Shown here: piece by piece, positions 9,600 through 18,197 of the stretch
Layout: each line of letters begins with the position of its first letter
Position numbering within the stretch: the stretch's first letter is position 1
DNA from: an uncultured Candidatus Entotheonella sp.
GTDB lineage: Bacteria > Tectomicrobia > Entotheonellia > Entotheonellales > Entotheonellaceae
DNA: 64,000 nucleotides
Assembly: GCA_951828535.1 (NCBI GenBank)
Contig: OX639990.1
Coordinates: forward strand, 2,095,300-2,159,299
Direction: 5' to 3'
The notes under the pieces: model-generated
Databases searched by the model: none
Seen by the model: only the letters and a program-made list of their open reading frames with translations
What the model was told of the DNA's origin: nothing
Made by a program: the position numbers and the translations under genes

Positions 9600-10508
9600 C
9601 TAATCCCCCCGCAGCCGTGGGTCGAGCAGGTCCCGCAGCGCGTCGCCCATGATGTTGAACGACAGCACCGCCAGCATGATGGAGAGGCCGGAGAACGTCG
9701 TCAGCCACGGGCAGCATTTGATGAATTGGCGTCCCTCGCTGAGGATGTTGCCCCAGCTTGGGGTCGGCGGCGGCACGCCCAGGCCGAGGAAGCTCAACCC
9801 GGCCTCGGTGCGGATGGCGTTGGCGATGTACAGGGTGGCAATGACGACCAGCGTGGACACGGCGTTCGGGAAGATGTGACGCACCATGAGGCGCAGCGGG
9901 CTGCCGCCGAGAGCGCGCGCCGCCATGATGTAGTCGTTTTCCTTGATCGTCAGGGCCATACTGCGCGCCAGACGCACGAAGCTGGGCGTCAGCGCAACGC
10001 CAATGGCGATGATCTCGTTGATCAGCGACCCGCCCAGCGCCGTCACGATGATCAACGCCAGCAGCAGGGTGGGAAAGGCCAGCAGCATGTCGGTGCAGCG
10101 CATGATTGTGGCTTCGGTGCCGCCGCCTTTGTACCCCGCCAGGATGCCGAGCGGCACGCCGACCAGAAAACCGACGACGACCGCGCCCAGCCCGACTTGC
10201 AGGGAAACCCGCGCCCCCCAGATGACGCGGCTGAGCACGTCGCGGCCAAACTCGTCGGTACCGAGCAGGTGCCGCCCGCCAGGGCCTTCGAGCACGTAGT
10301 CGGAAAACTGCGCCGACGGACTGAACGGCGAGATCAGTGGCGCCAGCACCGCGAAGACGAGCATCAGCACGACCATCAACATCCCCGCCGCGATGGGGAT
10401 GTAACGCCGGTGGCGACGACCCGACAGGCGGCGCTGGTACGCCTCCGAATCGAACGCCGCGGGCTCGACTGCCGCCCCTGCGGTCGCCGTGTTGCCGGTT
10501 GTCGCCAT
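9600..10508 (-). CDS. Peptide-type ABC transporter permease, DppC-like
   Basis: A 302-residue inner-membrane permease of the peptide/nickel (Dpp/Opp) importer family. It has an N-terminal cytoplasmic tail, an N-terminal helix and five core helices. The EAA loop is visible in ARALGGSPLRLMVRHIFPNA, and the C-terminus is of the OppC type (GDALRDLLDPRLRG). It lies 15 bases downstream of the partner permease. It is the last gene of the substrate-binding protein-DppB-DppC unit; the two ATPase genes normally found with this set are not in the window. Confidence 0.93.
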   Translation of the reverse strand: MATTGNTATAGAAVEPAAFDSEAYQRRLSGRRHRRYIPIAAGMLMVVLMLVFAVLAPLISPFSPSAQFSDYVLEGPGGRHLLGTDEFGRDVLSRVIWGARVSLQVGLGAVVVGFLVGVPLGILAGYKGGGTEATIMRCTDMLLAFPTLLLALIIVTALGGSLINEIIAIGVALTPSFVRLARSMALTIKENDYIMAARALGGSPLRLMVRHIFPNAVSTLVVIATLYIANAIRTEAGLSFLGLGVPPPTPSWGNILSEGRQFIKCCPWLTTFSGLSIMLAVLSFNIMGDALRDLLDPRLRGD

Positions 10509-10523
10509 AGTCGTCCGCCTCTC

Positions 10524-11528
10524 CTATTTGTACGCAATGCGGGGATCGAACACGGCATACAGAATATCAACCAACAAATTCACCAGGATGATCATCATCG
10601 TGAACACCGTGATAGCGCCCTGCGCCAGCGGGTAGTCTCGGGCGCCGATGGCATCGACGAGCATCTTGCCCAGCCCCGGGCGTGTGAACACCGTCTCGGT
10701 CAGCACCGTGCCGGTCAGGGCGATGGCCACGAACAGGCCGATGATCGTCAGCAGCGGGATCATCATGTTGCGCAGCGCGTGCTTGTAGATCACGAAGCGC
10801 TCGTGCAGGCCCTTGGAGCGCGCCGTGCGGATGTAATCGGCGCTGATGACCTCGAGCATGGCGGAGCGCGCCATGCGGCTGACGGTCGCCGCCAGGGTCA
10901 ACCCCAGGGCGAGCGCCGGCAGAGCCAGGTGGTGCAGCACGTCCCACACCGCGGCCAGAAAGTCCTCCGGGTATTCGAAGACTTCACCCTCGGCGATCAT
11001 GTCGAACACCGTGGTCAGATCACCGCCGCCGATCAGCGGAAACAGGTCCAGATGCAGGGAAAAGACGATCAGCAACAGGATGCCGAACCAGAACACCGGC
11101 ATGGACAGCCCCAAGAGAGCGATGAGGCGGGAACTGTAATCCACCAGCGGGTTCTGCCGATGCAGGGCCGAGAAGATGCCCGTCGGCAGCCCGACGCACA
11201 GGGCCACCAGACTGCTGGCCAGCACCAGCAGCAGGGTGTGCGGAAACATGCCCAGAATGTAGCTGGAAACGGTGTATTGAAAAACGATGGAACGGCCGAA
11301 ATCGAAGTGCAGCGACTTCCACATGTAGTCGGCGTATTGCACCAGCAGCGGGCGGTCCAGGCCAAGGTGCCGCACACAGTCTTCCAGGGCTTCCGTGGTA
11401 GCTTCGTCGCCCATCATGGCGAGGCAGGGGTCGCCCGGCAGGATGCGCATGGCGAAAAAGACGATGCTCATGGCGCCGAGAAGCATGGGGATGGCGATCA
11501 GCAACCGCCTGACCATATACGACAGCAA
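10524..11528 (-). CDS. Peptide-type ABC transporter permease, DppB-like
   Basis: A 334-residue permease with six predicted membrane helices and the OppB N-terminus (MLSYMVRRLLIAIPMLLGA). The EAA loop is visible in ARSKGLHERFVIYKHALRN, and the C-terminus is DILYAVFDPRIAYK, as usual for the family. It pairs with the DppC-like permease to form the membrane channel. It follows the substrate-binding gene by 29 bases. The periplasmic insert after helix 1 (residues 40-90, with two cysteines in LPGDPCLAMMGDEATTE and LEDCVRHLG) is longer than in short DppB forms. Confidence 0.93.
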   Translation of the reverse strand: MLSYMVRRLLIAIPMLLGAMSIVFFAMRILPGDPCLAMMGDEATTEALEDCVRHLGLDRPLLVQYADYMWKSLHFDFGRSIVFQYTVSSYILGMFPHTLLLVLASSLVALCVGLPTGIFSALHRQNPLVDYSSRLIALLGLSMPVFWFGILLLIVFSLHLDLFPLIGGGDLTTVFDMIAEGEVFEYPEDFLAAVWDVLHHLALPALALGLTLAATVSRMARSAMLEVISADYIRTARSKGLHERFVIYKHALRNMMIPLLTIIGLFVAIALTGTVLTETVFTRPGLGKMLVDAIGARDYPLAQGAITVFTMMIILVNLLVDILYAVFDPRIAYK

Positions 11529-11557
11529 AGGCGTCTCTCCAGCGGTGTTACTGCGTC

Positions 11558-13189
11558 TTATTCAACGACGGCGAGCATTTCGGGATAGTTGTAGAAGTAG
11601 TGCAGGGCATACTCGCCGAGCTCCGGATCGAAGGGCGTGCTGACACGCGCCGGGTTGCGGGCACTGCGACTAGGGACATCGACAATGGGCAGGCACACCG
11701 CATCGCGCAAAATGCGGCGCTGCGCCTCGTGGTAGAGCGCGGCGCGCTGCTCGCTGTCACGGGTGCGGCGCCCCGCTTCCAACAGATCGTCGATGCCGCG
11801 GTAGTGGGCGAAATTGGTGCCCTTGTTGCCGGTGGCCGGGTCGGGAGCCTCGTCGGAGTGAAAAAACAGGCTGAGCATCACGTCGCCGTCGGTGAGACGA
11901 GTGCCGCCGTACAGTACGAACGGGTTCAGGTTGTTGCGGATGTTGCGGTGGTACGTCGGGTGCTCGATCAACTGGAGCTGCACGTCCACCCCGACCCGTT
12001 TCAACTGCTCCTGCACCATAGTCATGATCTTCGGGTAACCGTAGGACCTGGTGATGAAGTAATCATGGATGGTGAGGCCGCCCGGGTACCCTGCCTCGGC
12101 CAGCAGCTGGCGCGCCAGCTCGGGGTCGTAGGCCGGAATTTCCATGGCCAGGTGCCCGAAATACCCCGGCGGCAGCGGGCTGGAAGCCACCGTGCCGAGG
12201 CCGTCGGGCCACAACGTATCGACGATGGCTTGGCGGTCGATGGCGTGCATAAACGCTTTGCGCACCCGGATGTCGTCGAACGGCGGCTTGGTGTAATTGA
12301 AGTAAAAGCGGAACTGCCCACCTGGCCCGCGCTCGTCCAGCACCGCGTCCATCGCCGCCACCTGCTCCTTGACGTCTGCCGTGACGATATTCGGCGACAC
12401 GATGTCGAAGGTACCCTTTTCCAGGCCGATCAGCTTGGTGGCGTCCTCGGGCACGTCGAACCAGTGGATCTCATCGATCGGCGGGCGGCCGCCGTAATAC
12501 TTCTTGAAAGCCCTGAAAATGATTTTTTCACGCGGCAAGTGACGATGAAAATAGAATGGTCCGGTGCCGACCGGATTCCAGCCGAACCGGTCGCCGAACT
12601 CCAGCGCCGCCTTTTGGCTGACGATGTAGCCCTGCTGGTAGCCGGCCATGCGCAGCGGGAAGACGGGATCGAACTGCTTGAGGGTGATGCGCACGGTGTA
12701 GGGATCAACAACGGTGATGTCCTGGATCACGTCGAGGTTCTTGGCGAAGCGCATGCCGCGATCGCGCCGCATCTGGCGCTCGAAGCTGAATTTGACGTCC
12801 TCCGAGGTCAGCTCGCCGTAGCCCTTGTGGAACTGCACGCCCTGCCGCAGCTTGAAGGTCCACACGGTGCCGTCGTCCGACACCGTCCAGCTCTCCGCCA
12901 GGTCCGGCTCGACCTCCGTGGTGGTCACTTCCTGCCGCACGACCTCCGTGCCGTCCGGCGCCGTCTCCGTGACCTCCTTGATGGCGAAGCGGGTCAGGCC
13001 GCGGTACAGCAGGCGCACGCCGGATTGCGTCTGTCCGAGAATGCTGGCGTGCGGATCGAGGGTTTCCTGCTCCTTGTAGGCGATCTTGACCACCTTCTTG
13101 CGGGCCGCATCAGCGGAAGCGAAGAGTCCCAGCAGGATGCAGCCCTGCATCACAAGCACCACGAACAGCCGAAACACGCCCTTGTACAC
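11558..13189 (-). CDS. ABC transporter substrate-binding protein, family 5 (peptide/nickel type)
   Basis: A 543-residue periplasmic binding protein with a hydrophobic N-terminal signal (residues 1-28, ending ADAA). The SBP family 5 pattern follows: ESWTVSDDGTVWTFKLRQGVQ region, VRKAFMHAIDRQAI and the late PIVDVPSRSA segment. It would capture an oligopeptide, opine or other solute for the two permeases downstream. The start is GTG, preceded by an AAAGGAGGC ribosome site. It is the promoter-proximal gene of the operon. The substrate cannot be read from sequence. Confidence 0.92.
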   Translation of the reverse strand: MYKGVFRLFVVLVMQGCILLGLFASADAARKKVVKIAYKEQETLDPHASILGQTQSGVRLLYRGLTRFAIKEVTETAPDGTEVVRQEVTTTEVEPDLAESWTVSDDGTVWTFKLRQGVQFHKGYGELTSEDVKFSFERQMRRDRGMRFAKNLDVIQDITVVDPYTVRITLKQFDPVFPLRMAGYQQGYIVSQKAALEFGDRFGWNPVGTGPFYFHRHLPREKIIFRAFKKYYGGRPPIDEIHWFDVPEDATKLIGLEKGTFDIVSPNIVTADVKEQVAAMDAVLDERGPGGQFRFYFNYTKPPFDDIRVRKAFMHAIDRQAIVDTLWPDGLGTVASSPLPPGYFGHLAMEIPAYDPELARQLLAEAGYPGGLTIHDYFITRSYGYPKIMTMVQEQLKRVGVDVQLQLIEHPTYHRNIRNNLNPFVLYGGTRLTDGDVMLSLFFHSDEAPDPATGNKGTNFAHYRGIDDLLEAGRRTRDSEQRAALYHEAQRRILRDAVCLPIVDVPSRSARNPARVSTPFDPELGEYALHYFYNYPEMLAVVE

Positions 13190-13253
13190 GGCGTCGCCTC
13201 CTTTTCTGGGGTCGCGTGATCATCGTACGGATGGGTTGTTTACAAGAGCGGTT

Positions 13254-13282
13254 AGGATAATAAGCTACCCTAGCCGTGTCAA
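13254..13282 (-). promoter_or_regulatory. Candidate sigma-70 promoter for the ABC importer operon
   Basis: On the minus strand, TTGACA (13282-13277) is followed after 17 bases by TATCCT (13259-13254). This is about 60 bases upstream of the GTG start of the substrate-binding gene. The -35 is perfect and the -10 matches four of six. Confidence 0.4.
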
Positions 13283-13316
13283 CGGCTTTCCGGGCTTCAT
13301 CGCGGGGGTTAGCCCT

Positions 13317-14162
13317 ATGCGGGTGAGTGTCGTCATTCCAACATACAACCGCGCCGATTTCGTGCGTGAGGCGATCGCCTCGGTGCTACGGCAGGACTAC
13401 CCGGCCATCGAGCTCATCGTCGTGGACGACGGCTCGTGCGATGGCACGGCGGCGGTCGTCAGCGGTTTTGGGCCGGACGTGCAATACCTGTGGCAGGAGA
13501 ACCGCGGCGTCAGCGCGGCCCGCAACCGCGGCGTGGCGGCGTCAACCGGCGACCTGGTCACCTTCCTCGATTCCGACGACCTCTGGCTGCCGCGCAAGGT
13601 GTCCGCGCAAGTCGCCTATTTCGAGGCACAGGCGGAGGCGCAGGCATGCCACACGGACGAGATATGGATACGCCGCGGGGTGCGGGTGAACGAACGGCGC
13701 ATCCATCGCAAGCAGGGCGGCTGGCAGTTTCTGGCGTCGCTGCCGCGCTGCCTCATCAGCCCGTCCGCCATCATGATGCGGCGCACGCTGTGGGACCGGC
13801 TCGGCGGCTTTGACGAAAGTCTGCCGGCCTGCGAGGATTACGATCTGTGGCTGCGATTGACGGCCACCGTGCCGGTCGGTTTCCTGCCGGAGCGGCTCGT
13901 CATCAAACGCGGTGGGCACGCCGATCAGTTGTCGCGCCGCATCCCCGTGCTGGACCGCTACCGCATCCAGGCCCTGGAGAAGGCCTTGGCGACGCCCTTG
14001 CCGGCCGCGCATCGCCGGGCCGTCCTTGAACAACTGGTTGCCAAATGCCGTATCGTCGCGCAGGGAGCCAGGAAACGGCAGCACACGGACCGCTGGGCGT
14101 GCTATGACGCCAAGGCGCGACAGTACCGGCAGCGCCTGAATGGCGAGAATGGATCGGATTAG
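13317..14162 (+). CDS. Family 2 glycosyltransferase
   Basis: A 281-residue GT-A fold enzyme that adds a sugar from a nucleotide-sugar donor to an acceptor. It starts with VSVVIPTYNRADFVREAI and carries VVDDGSCDGT (nucleotide binding), a DXD-like metal site in FLDSDDLWL, and the conserved acceptor region ACEDYDLWLRL. No membrane span, so cytoplasmic. An open frame extends upstream to 13086 across the promoter region, but this ATG begins the conserved fold. The stop codon TAG sits inside a palindromic repeat that follows. No polysaccharide cluster is near, so the product is unknown. Confidence 0.88.
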   Translation: MRVSVVIPTYNRADFVREAIASVLRQDYPAIELIVVDDGSCDGTAAVVSGFGPDVQYLWQENRGVSAARNRGVAASTGDLVTFLDSDDLWLPRKVSAQVAYFEAQAEAQACHTDEIWIRRGVRVNERRIHRKQGGWQFLASLPRCLISPSAIMMRRTLWDRLGGFDESLPACEDYDLWLRLTATVPVGFLPERLVIKRGGHADQLSRRIPVLDRYRIQALEKALATPLPAAHRRAVLEQLVAKCRIVAQGARKRQHTDRWACYDAKARQYRQRLNGENGSD

Positions 14163-14180
14163 CGCAGCGTCATCCGACCC
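14151..14180 (+). repeat. Short palindromic repeat (GGATTAGC family)
   Basis: TCGGAT at 14154-14159 pairs with ATCCGA at 14172-14177 around a short loop beginning TAGCGC. The element resembles others at 47347-47377 and 57821-57846. It supplies the TAG stop of the glycosyltransferase and could act as a transcription end or mRNA-stabilising hairpin. Confidence 0.6.
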
Positions 14181-14240
14181 GGCTTTCCCCGCCCACGGGA
14201 ATGGCAGGCGCAAGGCTGGATTGGGAAAGAAAGGTTCGAC

Positions 14241-15209
14241 ATGCCGGCATTCGGACGCATCCTGGTAACGGATATCGCTTTGGACGACGAGACCTTCGTG
14301 GTCACCTACCGGCCGCAGATGCAACGCCTCCTGGCCTCCGTCGCGCGTATGGGCGTCCTGACGCCGCTGCACCTGCGCCAGCCAGGCGAGTCGGCGCTCT
14401 TGCAACTCGTTGCGGGCTCCAAGCGCCTACGCGCCGCGCGGCAGGCCGGACAGGCAACCGTGCCGGCCTTGATTCACGAGGCCGACGAACTCTCTGAGCA
14501 GCAGGCATTTCTGCTCGCCGTGCACGATAATCTGGCCTGCCGCCCCTTCAATGTCGTGGAAAAGGCCCGCATTCTCCGGCGTCTTCGGCACGATTTTCAG
14601 TACCCGGACGCTACCCTGATCGAACAGGTCTGCCCGCTCCTGGACCTGCCGCCGCGTGCCGATACGCTGGAAGCCTATTGCACCCTGGCAACCCTGGACG
14701 ATGCCCTGCAAGCGGCAACGGTCGAAAGCGCCCTGCCTGTTGACGTCGCCCTGTGGATCGGCGGCTTGGACACCGCCGACCGGCAAGCCGTGCTGCCCCT
14801 TTTCACCGACCTGCAACTGGGCAGCAACCGCGCCCAGGAATGCGCCGCTTATATCGACGAGGTCTGCCAACGCGACGCCTGCACCGCTGCCGCCCTGATC
14901 GAGCGGCTCGACATACCCGCCCTGCTGGCCGACCCACAGAGTTCCGGGCCGCAGAAACGCGAAGCGGTGCGGCACGCCCTGCGTCAGGCGCGCTACCCTC
15001 AGCTCACCGCCCACGAACAGCGCTACCGGGAAGCCACCCGCCGTTTGCGCCTGCCGCCCGCCATCTCGCTACGCCCACCGCCCTACTTTGAAAAGCGTCA
15101 GTATCAGGTTTCATTCAGCTTTAGCCAGCGCCAGGAACTGCGCCACGCCGCCCAACGCCTCCTCGACGCAGCCGATTCCGATGCCATGGACGACTTGTTT
15201 GATCTATAG
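14241..15209 (+). CDS. ParB/Srx-like N-terminal domain protein
   Basis: A 322-residue protein whose first 110 residues follow the ParB N-terminal pattern: the box LVAGSKRLRAARQAGQ matches the G-x-R-R-x-x-A motif that binds nucleotide (CTP in true ParB), and HDNLACRPFNVVEKARILRRL matches the segment after it. No clear ParB DNA-binding helix-turn-helix follows; the C-terminal half is helical with many Ala and Gln. There is no ParA partner and no parS site was seen nearby, so a chromosome-partition role is not supported. The next gene encodes a GalT-like transferase on the same strand, 123 bases downstream. Confidence 0.7.
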   Translation: MPAFGRILVTDIALDDETFVVTYRPQMQRLLASVARMGVLTPLHLRQPGESALLQLVAGSKRLRAARQAGQATVPALIHEADELSEQQAFLLAVHDNLACRPFNVVEKARILRRLRHDFQYPDATLIEQVCPLLDLPPRADTLEAYCTLATLDDALQAATVESALPVDVALWIGGLDTADRQAVLPLFTDLQLGSNRAQECAAYIDEVCQRDACTAAALIERLDIPALLADPQSSGPQKREAVRHALRQARYPQLTAHEQRYREATRRLRLPPAISLRPPPYFEKRQYQVSFSFSQRQELRHAAQRLLDAADSDAMDDLFDL

Positions 15210-15332
15210 GTTGGTACAGGCGAGAACCGCGCCGCGTTGAATTCAAAGCCCGGTTACAGTAGAGTACCCGCCGCTACGAACAGCCCGACACTTCCAAGCC
15301 TGCCAGCAAGAGGGCAAGGGGCAACAACCGGT

Positions 15333-16394
15333 ATGAGCATCGAATACGGCACGAAGGACGGCGCCGTTCTGTGGATTCGCAATCCCTTTACCGGCAACGT
15401 CACCTATTTCAACAACATCCACCGCAAGCCCCACGCCTACCGCCACCTGACGAATCCCCAGGAGTCGGCCCCGACCGCTCCGCCCCCGCCATCGACCTAC
15501 GACGTGCGCGCCGACATGCAGCGTGTGCAGGACGCCTGCGTATTCTGTCCGGGCAACGAGGCCATGACGATGGAAGAGGTCATGCGCGTCGCCTACGGCG
15601 ACATGCACCCCGGCGTCGCCCCGCCCGACGGCAGCCAGGCCGAGGATTGGGCCATGCGCGTGGTGCGCAACATCGTGCCGCGCATCCCGGAGGCGTGCAC
15701 GGGCGGCCGAAACGAGTCGTACGTCATCATCGAAGACGCCCGCCACTTTCTGCCCGGCGCTGCCGACCTGACCGATCTCATGTGGTCCGGCGCACTGTCT
15801 GCGGTGCAGTACTACCACGTGCTGCGCACCACCGCCGACGTGGTGCGGCACGCCATGGACAACCCGGCCGTCAAATCGGTGCTCATCCGCAAGCATCAGG
15901 GGCGGGAATCCGGCGCCTCGCAGCCGCACATCCATATTCAGGCCATCGGCGCAGACCGCATTTTCCCGGACGTGGAGCAGGAGATGGCGGTCACGGCGCG
16001 CCATCCGGAGGTCTGGCAGGAAAGTGTGGACTTGATGCGATGCTTCGGCTTTCATCTGCATGAGAGCGACGGCATCGTCTCGCACTGGTCGCCGTTCGGC
16101 AAGTTCGGTCGGCACTTCGAACTCATCTCGCTAGACGACCAGCAGCCGCTGCACGACATTCCCGACCATCGCCTGCGGCTGTTCGCTCAGCACCTGCACC
16201 GCCTCCTGCGCGCCCTGCATACCGCCCCGCACGACCTCGAACTACACCACGGCCACGGTATCCCCCTGCACGTGCACGTCAACGGACGCCGCTACGTGTA
16301 CGCCAACTTCGCCGGCACCCTGAACGCCCCCGCCGACCTCGCCACCAATTACATGCCGCCGACACGACACGCCATGCACGAAATGACGTGGTAA
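15333..16394 (+). CDS. Galactose-1-phosphate uridylyltransferase-like protein (HIT superfamily)
   Basis: A 353-residue member of the GalT branch of the HIT superfamily. The nucleotidyl-transfer motif H199-I-H201-I-Q203 is present (ASQPHIHIQAIG), and a CxxC pair sits in CVFCPGNE, a likely zinc site as in GalT. The conserved RNIVPRIPE region is also visible. True GalT moves UMP between UDP-glucose and galactose-1-phosphate; without Leloir genes nearby the substrates are uncertain. An open frame reaches 15237, but the ATG at 15333 has AAGGGGC upstream and gives the family N-terminus. Confidence 0.75.
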   Translation: MSIEYGTKDGAVLWIRNPFTGNVTYFNNIHRKPHAYRHLTNPQESAPTAPPPPSTYDVRADMQRVQDACVFCPGNEAMTMEEVMRVAYGDMHPGVAPPDGSQAEDWAMRVVRNIVPRIPEACTGGRNESYVIIEDARHFLPGAADLTDLMWSGALSAVQYYHVLRTTADVVRHAMDNPAVKSVLIRKHQGRESGASQPHIHIQAIGADRIFPDVEQEMAVTARHPEVWQESVDLMRCFGFHLHESDGIVSHWSPFGKFGRHFELISLDDQQPLHDIPDHRLRLFAQHLHRLLRALHTAPHDLELHHGHGIPLHVHVNGRRYVYANFAGTLNAPADLATNYMPPTRHAMHEMTW

Positions 16395-16487
16395 ACGCCG
16401 CATTAACGTACTTGGCGCGCGGTCGAGTCACAAGAAAGCCCGGCCTGCAGGTGACGTGCGCCTGCGGAATGCATGGGGAAAATCAGC

Positions 16488-18197
16488 ATGCGCAACACGA
16501 TCCTGCTCCTGATGCTCCTGGCGCTGTCCGTTTCCATGCTGAATGGCTGCAGCGGCGGCGCTAAGGGTAGCGGCTCGCAGATGCCGTCGCCCGATGGCTC
16601 AACCGGCGATGCAAGAACAAGAGGGCGCCTGACCCTGCCCGGTATTGACAACATCCCGCTGGCCGATATCTCTCAAAGTAACGCTCAGATGCGGGGTATG
16701 TGGGCTGCTACCGATCATTACAGTTCGATCAACGGTTCCAGAGCACACGGACGGCTTATCCGCCGGACCTCGTGTTGGTCGTACATCGTGGAATGTGATG
16801 ATGCGGACAAAACCGGCGCGCGTCCGTTTACGTATTTCCAGAATTATCCCGAGACCGGCGAGTACAAGGAGATCGACTACCAGGATGCGGGATTACCGGC
16901 CCCTTCTCGATACGCCAATGCCTGGTTCAAGCGGGAGCTTGACAATGCGGGCATCAAGGTCGTGTCCTTCTCCATCCGACCTGACCCCCGTGACATGGTG
17001 GCACAATACGGCAATGCACTCGATTTCCTCGTCATCCATAGCGCGGGAAACGAAAAAACGGACGCGTTTCCTGTCCGTCCCGCTAATTCCCCGGGTATCG
17101 AACGAGCAGTAGAGGGCGATAAGGTCGTCTACGTCGCCGGATACGCCGTCAACGACAGGGGCGAAATCGTCCGCCATGCCGATTCGTCCGGTTGCGATAC
17201 GGTTTCCAGTGCCTGTGTCTGGGTGCCCTATGTAACGTCGGATGTCGGGAACGGCACCAGCTTCGGTGCACCGCGGGTGGCCGCTGCTTTGGCCTCGGTG
17301 CTTGCGGTATTTCCGGATACGACGCACCAGGACCTTGCCAGGATGTTGAAAACCACAGCCCGCAACGTTCCCACCCTCCCCAATGGCTTGGGCGTGGTGG
17401 ACTTCACGCGGTTGACGACTTTGGATGCCAGCGGTGAGTGGCGGTTGGTGAAAAACAGCGGGGAATTCGTTGATGCCGTTGCGCCGCTACAACTGAAACA
17501 TGTGACGCTTCCCGGCAATGCGGCGATTTCATCCGATTTCGCGATTGCCTCGGACGGCGAAGCCATTACGTTGGGGACGGCGGTGTCGGGGGTATTCGGA
17601 AGAATAACCCCCAGTGGGTCTACGGGGTATCACGAGACGGGAACCCCCGTGGCTGCGGGCGTAGCGGAAGGGTTTTCGTTCCGACTGGCGCAACCGAACG
17701 GCAGTCTGTACGCGGGCGGTCTGTACAAACACGAGCAGAGCAAGCTGTTTGCCTCTGCCGGCTTCGGCATCCGCAATGATTTCTTCGGACTCGACGAGAA
17801 GTACGACTACGATCAGACGCTCGGGTACGAGGCAAACATCGGACACCGCGACCTGTTCTTCCGTGTCTCCCACCAGGAATCGGAAGGAAGAGAAAACGGG
17901 CTCATCGAGTCGGCAGCCGGCACGGCTATCGGGTTCACTGCCCGTCAATCCCTCACCCTCTCGGAGGGGATGACATTGGATGCGGCTCTGAACCTTGACA
18001 AATTCGCCGGCGGTAAAGCCAGGACGGTATTCGGTACCGTGCAGATGGATGAGAGCGGGTGGAACAGGACGCTGTCCTTCAATCTTGTACACCAACCAAA
18101 TCCGTACACCGAATTCATTGCCGGAACCGAGGTTTTCAGCCCCGCCGACGGCCATGAAATAGTCTCCGCCGGTGTGAAGCTGAGTATCCGTTTCTAG
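16488..18197 (+). CDS. Lipoprotein with subtilisin-like (S8) domain and barrel-like C-terminus
   Basis: A 569-residue exported protein (an ATG five codons earlier at 16473 is also possible, but GGGGAA precedes 16488). The signal ends in a lipobox, LNGC, so the mature protein would be lipidated. Residues 80-290 look like an S8 protease: a likely His87 in AHGRL, the oxyanion Asn188 in HSAGNE and the nucleophile Ser258 in GNGTSFGAPRVAAAL. I do not find a D-[ST]-G aspartate box upstream of the His. From about residue 370 the chain has repeated beta strands and ends VSAGVKLSIRF, the terminal-Phe pattern of outer-membrane barrels and autotransporters. It is convergent with the MFS gene; the two stops share a CTAG. 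Confidence 0.65.
   Translation: MRNTILLLMLLALSVSMLNGCSGGAKGSGSQMPSPDGSTGDARTRGRLTLPGIDNIPLADISQSNAQMRGMWAATDHYSSINGSRAHGRLIRRTSCWSYIVECDDADKTGARPFTYFQNYPETGEYKEIDYQDAGLPAPSRYANAWFKRELDNAGIKVVSFSIRPDPRDMVAQYGNALDFLVIHSAGNEKTDAFPVRPANSPGIERAVEGDKVVYVAGYAVNDRGEIVRHADSSGCDTVSSACVWVPYVTSDVGNGTSFGAPRVAAALASVLAVFPDTTHQDLARMLKTTARNVPTLPNGLGVVDFTRLTTLDASGEWRLVKNSGEFVDAVAPLQLKHVTLPGNAAISSDFAIASDGEAITLGTAVSGVFGRITPSGSTGYHETGTPVAAGVAEGFSFRLAQPNGSLYAGGLYKHEQSKLFASAGFGIRNDFFGLDEKYDYDQTLGYEANIGHRDLFFRVSHQESEGRENGLIESAAGTAIGFTARQSLTLSEGMTLDAALNLDKFAGGKARTVFGTVQMDESGWNRTLSFNLVHQPNPYTEFIAGTEVFSPADGHEIVSAGVKLSIRF

Noticed and set aside
9726-11588. A 620-codon open frame on the plus strand
   Set aside because: Antisense to the two ABC permease genes, His/Gln/Arg-rich shadow translation.
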